Shown piece after piece: positions 24,342-33,556 of a stretch of 64,000 nucleotides of DNA (within the stretch, counting starts at the first letter, position 1; every line of letters starts with the position of its first letter). A program made the position numbers and the translations under genes. The stretch spans positions 62,001-126,000 of the forward strand of contig NZ_JAQEGR010000010.1 of NCBI RefSeq assembly GCF_027667425.1, read 5' to 3'. This DNA is from Fusicatenibacter saccharivorans. GTDB taxonomy: Bacteria > Bacillota > Clostridia > Lachnospirales > Lachnospiraceae. The notes under the pieces were generated by a model, which was given only the letters and a program-made list of their open reading frames with translations, did no database searches and was not told the DNA's origin.

Positions 24342-25855
24342 TTTGGCAGATACTTCTCCATTCCGATACGTTTTCTCTCGATCATTTCATCGATACGCTC
24401 CACGTAGTTTTTCAGATCCTTCACGTTCTCCACCCGCTCAATGCGCTCTCCGTGTTCAAACACGAATTTCGTGGACGCTCCGGCTCCCGCGGCCAGAATG
24501 GACTGTTTTTCCTCCATAATGAGGATGTTGTAGATACCTGCTTTTCCTTCGCGGGAGTAGCCGACATTCTCAAAGTTACCCGCCATATTTTTCTGGCGGT
24601 ACATGTAATACGGTCCCATCTCCATGCGGTGTGCGCTGTCCATCGTCATTTTCATGATCTCGGCAGAGTTTTCAAACGAGATTTCCTGATATTTGTCTTT
24701 GAACAGGTTGAGTCTCGTTGCACGCTTTAACGCAAGGGAATGGACGGTCAGGGAATCCGGATTCAGCGCTTCCACTTTTTCCAACGTATGCGCCACTTTT
24801 TCCTTGTCCTCGCCCGGCAGACCGACGATCAGATCCATGTTGATGTTGTCAAATCCAAGGGAACGCGCCATACGGAACTTCTCCTCGATCTCCTCCACGG
24901 TATGGTGGCGTCCGATCAGATCCAGCGTTTCCTGGTTCATGGTCTGTGGATTGATCGAAATACGGGTGACCGGGAATTTGCGGATGGCTTTTAAGACCTC
25001 CTCATTGATCGTATCCGGCCGTCCTGCCTCCACGGTGAACTCCTGCACCTGCTCCATCGGGAAGAGCTCTGTCACTTTCGTGAGCAGGCGCTCCATCTGT
25101 GCCGCATTCAGCGTGGTCGGCGTACCGCCTCCGATGTAGATCGTATCAAGGGTGTAATCCTTCATGTTCTCACTGATAAAGATCAGTTCTTTGATCAGTG
25201 CATCGAGATACGGATCTACCATATGCTCCCAGCGGCTTAACACATGGGAGCCGAAGGAACAGTACAGGCAGATGCTCGGACAGAACGGGATGCCGATGTA
25301 CAGGCTGTAACCGTGTTCGTAGTCGATCGTCTTTAAAATGTCCTTTTCCCGGTTGGCAATCGTGATTGCAAGTGCCGTCTTTTCCGGGCTGGTGTAGTAG
25401 GTCTCGCGCATGTATTTCGCAATCTCTACATTTGTTTTGCCCTCTTCCAGCATCTTCATCGGAATTTTCGTCGGACGGATGCCGGTAAGGTCGCCCCACG
25501 GAAGTTCTTTTCCGCTCACTTTCGAGAGCGTGCGATAGACCATCCGTTTCAGGACATTTTTCGTTTCGTGGCGGTCTTTTTCATATTCCACCGCCTCACA
25601 CGCGGCAGAAAGCTCTTCGTGCTTCTCATTTTCTATGGAAAAGCAGATCTGGTCTGCCGCGTACAGGATCTTATCATAATATGCAAATTCCCCGTCCGGC
25701 GCCCCATCCTCTTCGTACCATGAGGTAATCTCACAGCCCGGATAGAATGCCTTGATCAGGGAATACACATCGTATTCAAAATCTTTTCTGTTAAAACAAA
25801 GGCTGATATTAAGCAAGGGGATTGTACCTCTTTTCATGTTCAATCGTAGTTTCAT
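24338..25855 (-). CDS. hemZ: HemZ-type coproporphyrinogen III oxidase-like radical SAM protein
   Basis: This radical SAM protein has the cluster motif CPSICLYCSFGS (CxxxCxYC), preceded by an N-terminal domain of about 160 residues typical of HemZ, and GGGTPTTLNAAQM and VEAGRPDTI in the SAM barrel. Family members act on coproporphyrinogen III under anoxic conditions, although related HemW-like proteins are heme chaperones. The open frame starts at 25855, 47 bases inside the MBL gene. A TTG at 25814-25816 with AAGAGGT eight bases upstream would give a short overlap and a natural N-terminus (LNISLCFNRK); either start is possible. Confidence 0.9.
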   Translation of the reverse strand: MKLRLNMKRGTIPLLNISLCFNRKDFEYDVYSLIKAFYPGCEITSWYEEDGAPDGEFAYYDKILYAADQICFSIENEKHEELSAACEAVEYEKDRHETKNVLKRMVYRTLSKVSGKELPWGDLTGIRPTKIPMKMLEEGKTNVEIAKYMRETYYTSPEKTALAITIANREKDILKTIDYEHGYSLYIGIPFCPSICLYCSFGSHVLSRWEHMVDPYLDALIKELIFISENMKDYTLDTIYIGGGTPTTLNAAQMERLLTKVTELFPMEQVQEFTVEAGRPDTINEEVLKAIRKFPVTRISINPQTMNQETLDLIGRHHTVEEIEEKFRMARSLGFDNINMDLIVGLPGEDKEKVAHTLEKVEALNPDSLTVHSLALKRATRLNLFKDKYQEISFENSAEIMKMTMDSAHRMEMGPYYMYRQKNMAGNFENVGYSREGKAGIYNILIMEEKQSILAAGAGASTKFVFEHGERIERVENVKDLKNYVERIDEMIERKRIGMEKYLPK

Positions 25856-26432
25856 CGTTGTGGCCCGGATACACGGTCACATCCCCGGGAAGCTCTTTTA
25901 ACAGGCGCTTGGCCGACGCGATCAGCTCTCTGCCGGAGGATGTCGGGAAGTCGTATCTTCCGTAGGACTCGCAGAACAGCGTATCACCGGAAAAAAGTGC
26001 TTTCTCTGCCGGAATATAGTAGCAGACACCGCCTGCCGTGTGCCCCGGTGTCGCAAGAACGTGGATTTCAAAGTCTGCGAGATGCAGCACATCGCCCTCT
26101 TTTACGGTTTTGTCCGCCTGCATCGTGTACGGTTTGCTCCAGAGCCCGGAAAGATTTTTCTTTGGATCCCCCAGCAGGTGCTGCTCTTTTTCATGGACAT
26201 AGACCGGGATATGGTACTTTTTCCGCAGTGCATCCGCTGCCAGCATATGGTCGAAATGGCCATGGGTCAGCAGAATGGCCTCCGGGTCGCCGTCGATCTC
26301 GTCGATCTGGCGTTCAATCTCCAGCGGCGAATCGCCCGGGTCCACGATCAGCACCTTCTGGCTGTCCGGATTTTCCACAACGTAGCAGTTTGTCGAGAGC
26401 ATTCCAAGTGCCCGGTAATTTACCTTTATCAT
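25809..26432 (-). CDS. Metallo-beta-lactamase-fold hydrolase (glyoxalase II-like)
   Basis: The 207-residue protein has the metal motif THGHFDH, a later TPGHTAGG and GDTLFCESYGRYD, and closes with YPGHNDETTIEHEK. This matches the short hydroxyacylglutathione-hydrolase-like YqgX/GloB group. AAAAGGAGAAAAGCGT precedes the ATG. It sits between relA and hemZ in a conserved run. The physiological substrate is unknown. Confidence 0.92.
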   Translation of the reverse strand: MIKVNYRALGMLSTNCYVVENPDSQKVLIVDPGDSPLEIERQIDEIDGDPEAILLTHGHFDHMLAADALRKKYHIPVYVHEKEQHLLGDPKKNLSGLWSKPYTMQADKTVKEGDVLHLADFEIHVLATPGHTAGGVCYYIPAEKALFSGDTLFCESYGRYDFPTSSGRELIASAKRLLKELPGDVTVYPGHNDETTIEHEKRYNPLA

Positions 26433-26447
26433 ACGCTTTTCTCCTTT

Positions 26448-28745
26448 TTATCCTCTCGATCTCTGAATATTGATCACGCTCTCCACCTGGCGTACCTTCT
26501 CGATGATGCTGTTCAGCTCTTCGTTGTTGTGCACGTCGAACGTCACATCGATGGAAGCCGTTCCCTGCTTGCTCGTTCTCACGTTCATCGCCGCAAGGTC
26601 GATCTTCCGCTCGGTAAAGATCTTGGAGATATCCACCAGAAGACCGGTACGGTTGTTTGCGTAAACGCTGATCTCCACGGTATAGAGAGAGCCGCCGTTG
26701 TCCTCTGCCTGCCATTCAGCATCAATGAGGCGCGCCCGCTCAGATTCCGGCAGATTCAGGACATTGACACAGTCGGTGCGGTGAATGGTCACGCCGCGTC
26801 CTCTTGTGACAAAGCCCACGATCTCATCGCCCGGGATCGGATTGCAGCATTTTGAGAAGCGAACTGCCACATCGTGGATACCGCGCACGACGATGCCGCC
26901 CTTGCTCTTTCCAACCGGCAGAACTTTCTCTCCAGATGCCGCCTCGAGCACCTGCTCGTCGGTGATCTCTTTTTTATGTTGCTTTTCGTACGTCTCAATC
27001 AGCTTGTTGAGGACCTGGCCCTCTTTTAAGCCGCCGTGGCCGATGGCCGCAAGAACGGAATCCCAGTCGCGGAAGCCGTACTTTCTCATGACAGCCTCTT
27101 CGTACATCGGTTTCGTATAGATTCCAAGGTTTTTGCCCTTCAGCTTTGCATAGCTGGTGAGCATTTCCTTGCCTTTGACGATGTTGTCCGTCTTGTTCTG
27201 CTGGCGGAACCACTGGTTGATGCGGCTCTTTGCCTGGGAACTCTTCGCAATTTTCAGCCAGTCGCGGCTCGGTCCCTTGGAGTTCTGCGAGGTGATGATC
27301 TCGACGCGGTCTCCGTTGTGAAGTTCCGTCTCGATCGGCACGAGTTTTCCGTTGACCCTCGCTCCGACCATCTTGTTGCCGACCGCACTGTGGACGGAAT
27401 AAGCAAAGTCGATGGCACAGGAGCCGACCGGAAGCGTTTTGACATCGCCCGCCGGGCTGAAACAGTAAACATTGTCGGCAAACAGGTCGAGATCGCTCTT
27501 TAAGAGGTTCATGAACTCATGGTTGTCCGCCATGTCCTGCTGCCACTCCAGAATCTGGCGCAGCCAGGTCAGTTTTTCCTCTTCCTGCTCCGGTCCCGGT
27601 TTCTTGCCGTCGGAGGCCTCTTTGTATTTCCAGTGTGCAGCGATACCGTATTCTGCAATCCGGTGCATCTCATAAGTACGGATCTGAATCTCAAACGGCT
27701 GTCCGTTCGGTCCGATCAGGGTTGTATGCAGGGACTGGTAACGGTTTGGCTTCGGCATCGCAATGTAATCTTTGAAACGGCCCGGGATCGGCGTGTACAT
27801 TTCATGGATGACACCGAGCGCTGCATAGCAGTCTTTGACGGATTCCACGATGATGCGGACCGCAAAGAGGTCATAGATCTGATCCAGCGTCTTATGCTGG
27901 TTGACCATCTTTTTGTAGATGCTGAAAAAGTGCTTGATTCGTCCGTTGACATCTGCCTCAATGCCGGCCTGGTGGATATGACGGGTCACCTCTTTTACGA
28001 TCGCATCGACAAACTCCTGCCGCTGCTCCCGCTTCATGCTGACCTTCTGCACCAGTTCATAGTACGCATCCGGCTCCAGATATTTCAGAGAAAGGTCATC
28101 GAGTTCGACCTTGATCTTGGAAATACCGAGGCGCTGTGCGATCGGGGCATAAATATCCATCGTCTCACGCGCTTTTTTCTTCTGCGTCTCCGGCGACCAG
28201 TACTGTGCGGTCCGCATGTTGTGCAGACGGTCCGCCAGTTTTACCAGAATAACACGGATATCCTTTGCCATCGCAAGGAACATCTTTCTCAGGTTTTCTG
28301 CCTGCTCCTCGACCTTATCCGCAGAATATTTCAGCTGTGCCAGCTTCGTGACACCGCTTACAATCAGGGACACCTCCGGGCCGAACTCCTCGGTCAGCTC
28401 TTCTTCGGTCATGACGGTATCTTCGACAACGTCGTGCAGAAGGCCTGCCGCGATCGACTCCTTGTCGAGCTCCAGATCTGCCAGGATAATTGCCACACAG
28501 AGCGGATGGATGATGTACGGTTCCCCGCTCTTTCTTTTCTGGTCCTTATGTGCATCCGCTGCCACGCGGTATGCTTTTTCGATCAGGGAAATATCGTCCG
28601 ATGGATGATATTTTTTCACAGAAGCGATCAATTCCCCGTATAATTCCTCCGGACTTGTAAAATCGTCCGTCTTGCGGATTCTGGCTTCTGCCGCCGCCAC
28701 ATCCTTCTTTAATTCTTCTTCACTGATTCTTTTCTCTTCTTCCAT
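26448..28745 (-). CDS. relA: Bifunctional (p)ppGpp synthetase/hydrolase (RSH family)
   Basis: The 765-residue long RSH enzyme controls the stringent response alarmone. In order: HD hydrolase domain with HDVVEDT and KLADRLHNMRT (about 45-210), synthetase domain (YDLFAVRIIV, then MPKPNRYQSLHTT, about 250-360), TGS domain (VKTLPVGSCAIDFAYSVHSA), zinc-finger region and C-terminal ACT domain (EISVYANNRTGLLVDISKIF). The intact HD residues indicate that both activities are kept. GGAGGATACAT precedes the ATG. Confidence 0.97.
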   Translation of the reverse strand: MEEEKRISEEELKKDVAAAEARIRKTDDFTSPEELYGELIASVKKYHPSDDISLIEKAYRVAADAHKDQKRKSGEPYIIHPLCVAIILADLELDKESIAAGLLHDVVEDTVMTEEELTEEFGPEVSLIVSGVTKLAQLKYSADKVEEQAENLRKMFLAMAKDIRVILVKLADRLHNMRTAQYWSPETQKKKARETMDIYAPIAQRLGISKIKVELDDLSLKYLEPDAYYELVQKVSMKREQRQEFVDAIVKEVTRHIHQAGIEADVNGRIKHFFSIYKKMVNQHKTLDQIYDLFAVRIIVESVKDCYAALGVIHEMYTPIPGRFKDYIAMPKPNRYQSLHTTLIGPNGQPFEIQIRTYEMHRIAEYGIAAHWKYKEASDGKKPGPEQEEEKLTWLRQILEWQQDMADNHEFMNLLKSDLDLFADNVYCFSPAGDVKTLPVGSCAIDFAYSVHSAVGNKMVGARVNGKLVPIETELHNGDRVEIITSQNSKGPSRDWLKIAKSSQAKSRINQWFRQQNKTDNIVKGKEMLTSYAKLKGKNLGIYTKPMYEEAVMRKYGFRDWDSVLAAIGHGGLKEGQVLNKLIETYEKQHKKEITDEQVLEAASGEKVLPVGKSKGGIVVRGIHDVAVRFSKCCNPIPGDEIVGFVTRGRGVTIHRTDCVNVLNLPESERARLIDAEWQAEDNGGSLYTVEISVYANNRTGLLVDISKIFTERKIDLAAMNVRTSKQGTASIDVTFDVHNNEELNSIIEKVRQVESVINIQRSRG

Positions 28746-28792
28746 ATGTATCCTCCGCTCTCATGATTAACCCCTGCGTTTCGTTGGATACG

Positions 28793-29317
28793 TTATTTGC
28801 CATCGTAACGGATGACAGATTTTACATCATATTTTGCCAGTTTTTCGCGTCCTTTTAAGCCGGCAAGCTCCATCAGGAACACGATTCTGGTTACTTCGCC
28901 GCCGAGGCGCTCGATCATTTTTGCACAAGCCTCCACGGTACCGCCGGTTGCAATCAGGTCGTCGATGATGACTACCTTCTGGCCCGGTTTGATGGAGTCT
29001 TTGTGCATCTCGATCGTTGCGCTGCCGTACTCCAGGTCATAGCTCTCCTCGATGGTCTCCAGAGGAAGTTTTCCTTTTTTACGGATCGGCACGAACGGTT
29101 TGTGCAGATTGTAAGCAATCGGCATACCGAAAATGAAGCCGCGGGACTCGGTTCCGCAGATTACGTCACAGTCTACTTCTTCTACAAAATGCTGCATCTC
29201 ATCTATGGCAAGCTGCAGTCCGTCTGCGTCCTGCAGGATACTCGTTACATCTCTGAAAATAATACCCGGTTCCGGGAAATCCGGAATACTTCTTACGTAA
29301 TCCTCTACTTTTTTCAT
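28793..29317 (-). CDS. apt: Adenine phosphoribosyltransferase
   Basis: The 174-residue purine salvage enzyme converts adenine and PRPP to AMP. The PRPP-binding motif is VVIIDDLIATGGT, and ICGTESRGFIFG and FVPIRKKGKLP are typical Apt segments. GGAGGAATATTTT supports the ATG at 29317; the in-frame start at 29350 lacks support. It has its own consensus promoter (29361-29389), and relA follows after 47 bases. Confidence 0.96.
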   Translation of the reverse strand: MKKVEDYVRSIPDFPEPGIIFRDVTSILQDADGLQLAIDEMQHFVEEVDCDVICGTESRGFIFGMPIAYNLHKPFVPIRKKGKLPLETIEESYDLEYGSATIEMHKDSIKPGQKVVIIDDLIATGGTVEACAKMIERLGGEVTRIVFLMELAGLKGREKLAKYDVKSVIRYDGK

Positions 29318-29360
29318 AAAATATTCCTCCGTTTCGTCAAGGTTTGACAATTCACCTTAC

Positions 29361-29389
29361 AGTATAGCATCAATATTCTTCTGCGTCAA
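29361..29389 (-). promoter_or_regulatory. apt promoter
   Basis: On the minus strand TTGACG (29384-29389) and TATACT (29361-29366) are 17 bases apart. This probably also serves relA and the genes after it. Confidence 0.85.
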
Positions 29390-29411
29390 TTTTGTTTCCG
29401 ATAGAAAACAG

Positions 29412-29446
29412 GGCAGAAAAATCAGGTATTTGCGGCTTTTCTGCAT
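29412..29446 (-). terminator. Hairpin after recJ
   Basis: GCAGAAAA and TTTTCTGC arms with a long loop, followed on the minus strand by CCCTGTTTTC, lie just after the recJ stop and before the apt promoter. Moderate terminator candidate. Confidence 0.5.
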
Positions 29447-29448
29447 CT

Positions 29449-31173
29449 TTAAAAATAACTCTGGATATTGATCTGTAATTTGTCGCGTCCGTTCCACGTA
29501 TCGATCGACGGATAGTACGCTACCGAGAGGGTCGGATGTGCATCCACGTATGCGGCGAACGCTTCTCCCTCGCCGAAATAGACACCATCCATCTGGTATC
29601 CGCCCGCATCGGCAAGCTGTACTTTCACCACGTTTCTATTCTTTCCAAAAATGCGGTAATTTAATACAGTCAGTCCTTTCTGTGCGAACAGCGGTTTCGT
29701 GTTGCCTTTTCCGAACGGCTCCAAGAGACTTAACTGGCGGATCAGATTTTTGGTGATGTAGGTGATCGGCATCGGCACATCGATCACAACTTTTTCGACG
29801 AAATCCTCTTCCGTCAGCGTGGAATTATCGTTCAGTGCCCGGCGGAACGGTTCGATCATCTCCTCTCCTGCGAGGGAAAGGCCCGCAGCCATCGGGTGGC
29901 CGCCGAATTTCGTCATCAGTTCTTTGCATTTGCAGAGCTCCTCATACATCGAATACGCTTCGATCGAGCGGCCGGAGCCCTTGACGCCCTCCTCACTTCT
30001 GGTGAGTACGAAGGATGGTTTGTGGAAGTGCTCCCGCAGGCGACCTGCGATGATTCCGGCAAGGCTCTCGTGGCAGTCCGGCAGATAGACGACGAGGACT
30101 TTGTCGTTCTGCAGCGGGGAGGTTTCCACGAGCTCGATTGCTTTCGCCTCACCCTGGCGCGTCAGCTCTTTGCGGCTTTCATTCAGGTCTTTCAAGTCCC
30201 CGGCAAGCTTTGCGGCCTCCTCACGTGTCTTTGCGCAGAGCAGTTTTAACGAATGCTCCGCCGTGTCAAGCCGTCCCGATGCGTTGATGCACGGGCCGAG
30301 AACGAAGCCGATGTGATACGGTGTCACGTTTTCCGCCTCGATGCCCTGCACACGGATCAGCTCCTGCAGGCCGAGGTTCTGCGTTTTATGGAGCGCCCGA
30401 AGGCCGGCTTTTACAAAAATCCGGTTTTCTCCCTGCAGATCCATCACATCACCGATCGTCGCAATGGCGACAAATTCCAGAAAGCGGAAGCTGTGCTCCT
30501 TTGGAATACCTGCTTTTGCCTCCATCGTCTGGATCAGTTTCCATGCGACGGCCGCACCGCAGAGGCCCGGAAACGGATAGGAACAGTCTTTCTGTTTCGG
30601 ATTGACAACCGCGTCCGCCGGCGGCAGGATGTAGCGGCGTTCTCCGTTTTCATCCTCCTCAAACGGAACCTCGTGGTGGTCCGTCACAACAACCGTCATG
30701 CCAAGCTCTTTTGCCAGACGGATCTGACTGCCCGCCGCGATGCCGTTGTCACAGGTGACGATCGTGTCCCGCCCCTCATCCGCGGCAAACTGCACAAGAT
30801 GCTCATTTAAGCCGTATCCGTCTGCAATCCGGTCCGGGATACGCACATCCGCATCGGCACCGAGATCTTTTAATCCGGTCAGCAGAATATACGTTGCCGT
30901 AACACCGTCGATGTCGTAGTCCCCGATGATGCGGATCGGCTTTTTCTCCCGGATTTTTTCTGCGATCAGATCTGCCGCGCGCTCCATATCCTTCATCAGC
31001 AGCGGATCGTGGAGCTGCTCCAGATCACCGAAGAGATACTCTTCGATCTCTTTCTCCCCGGTCACATCCCGGTTCCGGATCAGGCGGGCGATGACGGGAT
31101 CGATGCCGAACCGATCCGCAATTGCCTGGAAATCGGCGCGTTTTGCCGAAACTACCCAGCGTTCTTTCTTCAT
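29449..31173 (-). CDS. recJ: Single-stranded-DNA exonuclease RecJ
   Basis: The 574-residue DHH-family nuclease has motif I DYDIDGVTATY, motif III VVTDHHE, and the DHHA1-associated motif FGGHPMAAGLSL. It degrades single-stranded DNA 5' to 3' in repair and recombination. AGGAAAGAGGAGAACAT precedes the ATG. The position after secDF is standard in this lineage. Confidence 0.96.
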   Translation of the reverse strand: MKKERWVVSAKRADFQAIADRFGIDPVIARLIRNRDVTGEKEIEEYLFGDLEQLHDPLLMKDMERAADLIAEKIREKKPIRIIGDYDIDGVTATYILLTGLKDLGADADVRIPDRIADGYGLNEHLVQFAADEGRDTIVTCDNGIAAGSQIRLAKELGMTVVVTDHHEVPFEEDENGERRYILPPADAVVNPKQKDCSYPFPGLCGAAVAWKLIQTMEAKAGIPKEHSFRFLEFVAIATIGDVMDLQGENRIFVKAGLRALHKTQNLGLQELIRVQGIEAENVTPYHIGFVLGPCINASGRLDTAEHSLKLLCAKTREEAAKLAGDLKDLNESRKELTRQGEAKAIELVETSPLQNDKVLVVYLPDCHESLAGIIAGRLREHFHKPSFVLTRSEEGVKGSGRSIEAYSMYEELCKCKELMTKFGGHPMAAGLSLAGEEMIEPFRRALNDNSTLTEEDFVEKVVIDVPMPITYITKNLIRQLSLLEPFGKGNTKPLFAQKGLTVLNYRIFGKNRNVVKVQLADAGGYQMDGVYFGEGEAFAAYVDAHPTLSVAYYPSIDTWNGRDKLQINIQSYF

Positions 31174-31199
31174 ATGTTCTCCTCTTTCCTGTTAGCAGG

Positions 31200-31228
31200 A
31201 AACGCCGGACTTTTCCGGTCCGGCGTTT
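31200..31228. terminator. Strong GC-rich hairpin between secDF and recJ
   Basis: AAACGCCGGAC (31200-31210) and GTCCGGCGTTT (31218-31228) are perfect arms. The T-rich tract follows on the plus strand, while secDF reads on the minus strand, so the hairpin may attenuate transcription or protect the mRNA end rather than fully terminate. Confidence 0.6.
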
Positions 31229-31252
31229 CTCTTTTTATGGTTTTTGCTGCTT

Positions 31253-33535
31253 TTATTTATTTTTTGTCTTATTCTGTACTGCTTTGGACGGCACATATTT
31301 GTTTTTTCCAACGTGCTTCATCACATACCACAGGGCACCTGTGATGCAGACAGAAGTGTAAGCTCCGCATACGATACCAACCATCAGAGGTGCTGCAAAG
31401 TCGCGGATGGAAGAAACTCCCATCACGAACAGAACAAAGATGGTGATAAAGGTGGTGAGGGAACTGTAAATGCTTCGGGTCAGGGTGTCCGTGATGCAGC
31501 GGTCAACCAGGGACTCGATCGGCTCTCTCTTTAACTCCGGCAGATTCTCACGGATACGGTCGAAGATGACGATCGTACTGTTGATGGAATAGCCGAGGAT
31601 CGTCAGCATACACGCGATAAAGGTGCTGCCGACCGAAATACGGGATACCACATAGAATCCGAATACAATGGCGATATCGTGCATCAGTGCAAGGATGGCA
31701 CTCGATGCGAAACGGATGTCGCGGAAACGGATCCAGATGTACAGCAGCATGCAGACTACAGCGATGATAACTGCTTTCATCGCATTCTGGCTCATTTCTT
31801 TACTTACAGTAGAAGAAATGTTGTCGAAAGTGATTTCAGAAGTATCGACACCGAAATTGTCTGCCATTGCCTGGTAAACCTGCTCACGCTCTTCCAGAGT
31901 CAGAGAACGTGTTTTGATGATGACATTGTTGCCTCCGACAACCTTTGTCATCTGAATATTGGAATCTTTTGTCACGCCTTCCACAACCGGCTCTACCTCT
32001 TTGTCCAGCTCTTCGATGGAGTAATCCTCGTTGAACGGAACGTTGATGGAAGTACCGCCCTTGAAGTCAAGGCCGAAGTTCAGTGCGCTTCCCTTTGTCT
32101 GATGCATGAAAATCATGCTGGCCGGAACGGCAAGCAGCAGAATGCAGGAGATCGTGAAGAAGATCTTTCTCTTTTCCACAAATGGAAATCCCTTGCGCTC
32201 TTTCTTGGTTCCGTAGTATTTCGCATCCTTCAGTCCCATACCGTACAGGCTGTTGACCAGCAGTCTGGAAACAACCATGGCGCTGAACATGGAAAGAACA
32301 ATACCAAGAGCAAGTGTCATGGCGAATCCGCGGACACTTCCGCTCGCAAGCGCATACAGAACAGCTGCTGCAATCAGGGTCGTCACGTTTCCGTCCAGGA
32401 TGGCAGAAGCTGCCTTCTTGAATCCGTCGCGGATTGCCGCATGAACCGTCTTTCCGGCACCGATCTCCTCCTCGATACGGGCATAAATGATAACGTTCGC
32501 ATCGACCGCCATACCGATCGACAGGATAACACCTGCGATACCAGGCAGGGTCAATGTCAGGTCAAATGCATTTAAAGCAATCAGATTCAGCTCAACATAG
32601 ATGAGCAGTGCCCATCCGGCAGCAATACCAGGCAGGCGATATACGATTGCAAGGAAAAGGATAATCAGTACAATGCCGATCGCTCCCGCTTTTACGCTGG
32701 TGGAAACAGCTGCAGATCCAAGCTGTGCTCCAACGACGCTGGAGTTGATCTCCTCAAGTTTCAGGGAAAGGGAACCGATACGGAGGGTGGATGCCAGGCT
32801 GGTTGCTTCATCCCAGTCCATGTTTCCGCCGGAGATGACTGCAGTACCATCGGAAATCACAGCGTTTACACTCGGTACACTGACGAATTTTTCATCATAG
32901 TAGATACCGATGCTCTTTCCTGCGCTGTAGGCTTCCTGGGTTGCGTCTGCAAATTTCTGTTTTCCTTCGTCGGTCATTTTCAGCTGAACGACGCTCTCGG
33001 TTGCTTTTGTGGTGGAGTTCTGCTGATGCATGGCTTCTGCGCTCTCCACATCTTTACCGGTCAGAACGACGGAGCCGTCCTCCTCGAGCTCTTCGATAGT
33101 TTTTCCGTTCAGAACGTACTCGCCGGTCGAGCTGTCGTAGGTGTAGTTTTCTGTTCCGTCATCGTTGGTCTGTTTGATGAAATACAGGCTTCCCGGTTTA
33201 CCCATCTCTTCCAGAATGGTGGTTGCATCGGTTGCACCCGGGATTTCAATGGTGATACGGTTGTCGCCCTGCAGATATACCTGTGCCTCTTCGCTGTACT
33301 GCTGCGCACGCTGTTCCAGCTTGTAGCGGGTATCTGACATTTCTTCGTCTGTCGGGTTGTCCTTTACGGCCTGATAGGTAATGCTGACACCGCCGGACAG
33401 ATCCAGACCCAGGTTGATGTTCTTCATCGAACCGGTTCCGGTAGGACCCCATCCTTTGATCATCGTCCATCCAAGAAGCACTGTTACAATGGCTGCCAGG
33501 ACGAGTGCGATGATACTCTGTTTCTTCTTCATCAT
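31253..33535 (-). CDS. secDF: Protein translocase subunit SecDF (fused SecD-SecF)
   Basis: The 760-residue protein is a natural fusion. The SecD half (1-440) has LGLDLSGGVSITY, the P1 domain and six membrane segments with GMAVDANVIIYARIEEE. The SecF half (about 450-750) begins with FFTISCILLLAVPASMIF and has LDFKGGTSINV and a second six-segment bundle with GYSINSTIVIFDRIREN. SecDF uses the ion gradient to pull proteins out of the Sec channel. AGAGGAAAATCGCGAC precedes the start. The scfB gene ends 21 bases upstream, the conserved SCIFF-SecDF neighbourhood. Confidence 0.96.
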   Translation of the reverse strand: MMKKKQSIIALVLAAIVTVLLGWTMIKGWGPTGTGSMKNINLGLDLSGGVSITYQAVKDNPTDEEMSDTRYKLEQRAQQYSEEAQVYLQGDNRITIEIPGATDATTILEEMGKPGSLYFIKQTNDDGTENYTYDSSTGEYVLNGKTIEELEEDGSVVLTGKDVESAEAMHQQNSTTKATESVVQLKMTDEGKQKFADATQEAYSAGKSIGIYYDEKFVSVPSVNAVISDGTAVISGGNMDWDEATSLASTLRIGSLSLKLEEINSSVVGAQLGSAAVSTSVKAGAIGIVLIILFLAIVYRLPGIAAGWALLIYVELNLIALNAFDLTLTLPGIAGVILSIGMAVDANVIIYARIEEEIGAGKTVHAAIRDGFKKAASAILDGNVTTLIAAAVLYALASGSVRGFAMTLALGIVLSMFSAMVVSRLLVNSLYGMGLKDAKYYGTKKERKGFPFVEKRKIFFTISCILLLAVPASMIFMHQTKGSALNFGLDFKGGTSINVPFNEDYSIEELDKEVEPVVEGVTKDSNIQMTKVVGGNNVIIKTRSLTLEEREQVYQAMADNFGVDTSEITFDNISSTVSKEMSQNAMKAVIIAVVCMLLYIWIRFRDIRFASSAILALMHDIAIVFGFYVVSRISVGSTFIACMLTILGYSINSTIVIFDRIRENLPELKREPIESLVDRCITDTLTRSIYSSLTTFITIFVLFVMGVSSIRDFAAPLMVGIVCGAYTSVCITGALWYVMKHVGKNKYVPSKAVQNKTKNK

Positions 33536-33556
33536 GTCGCGATTTTCCTCTTTTCT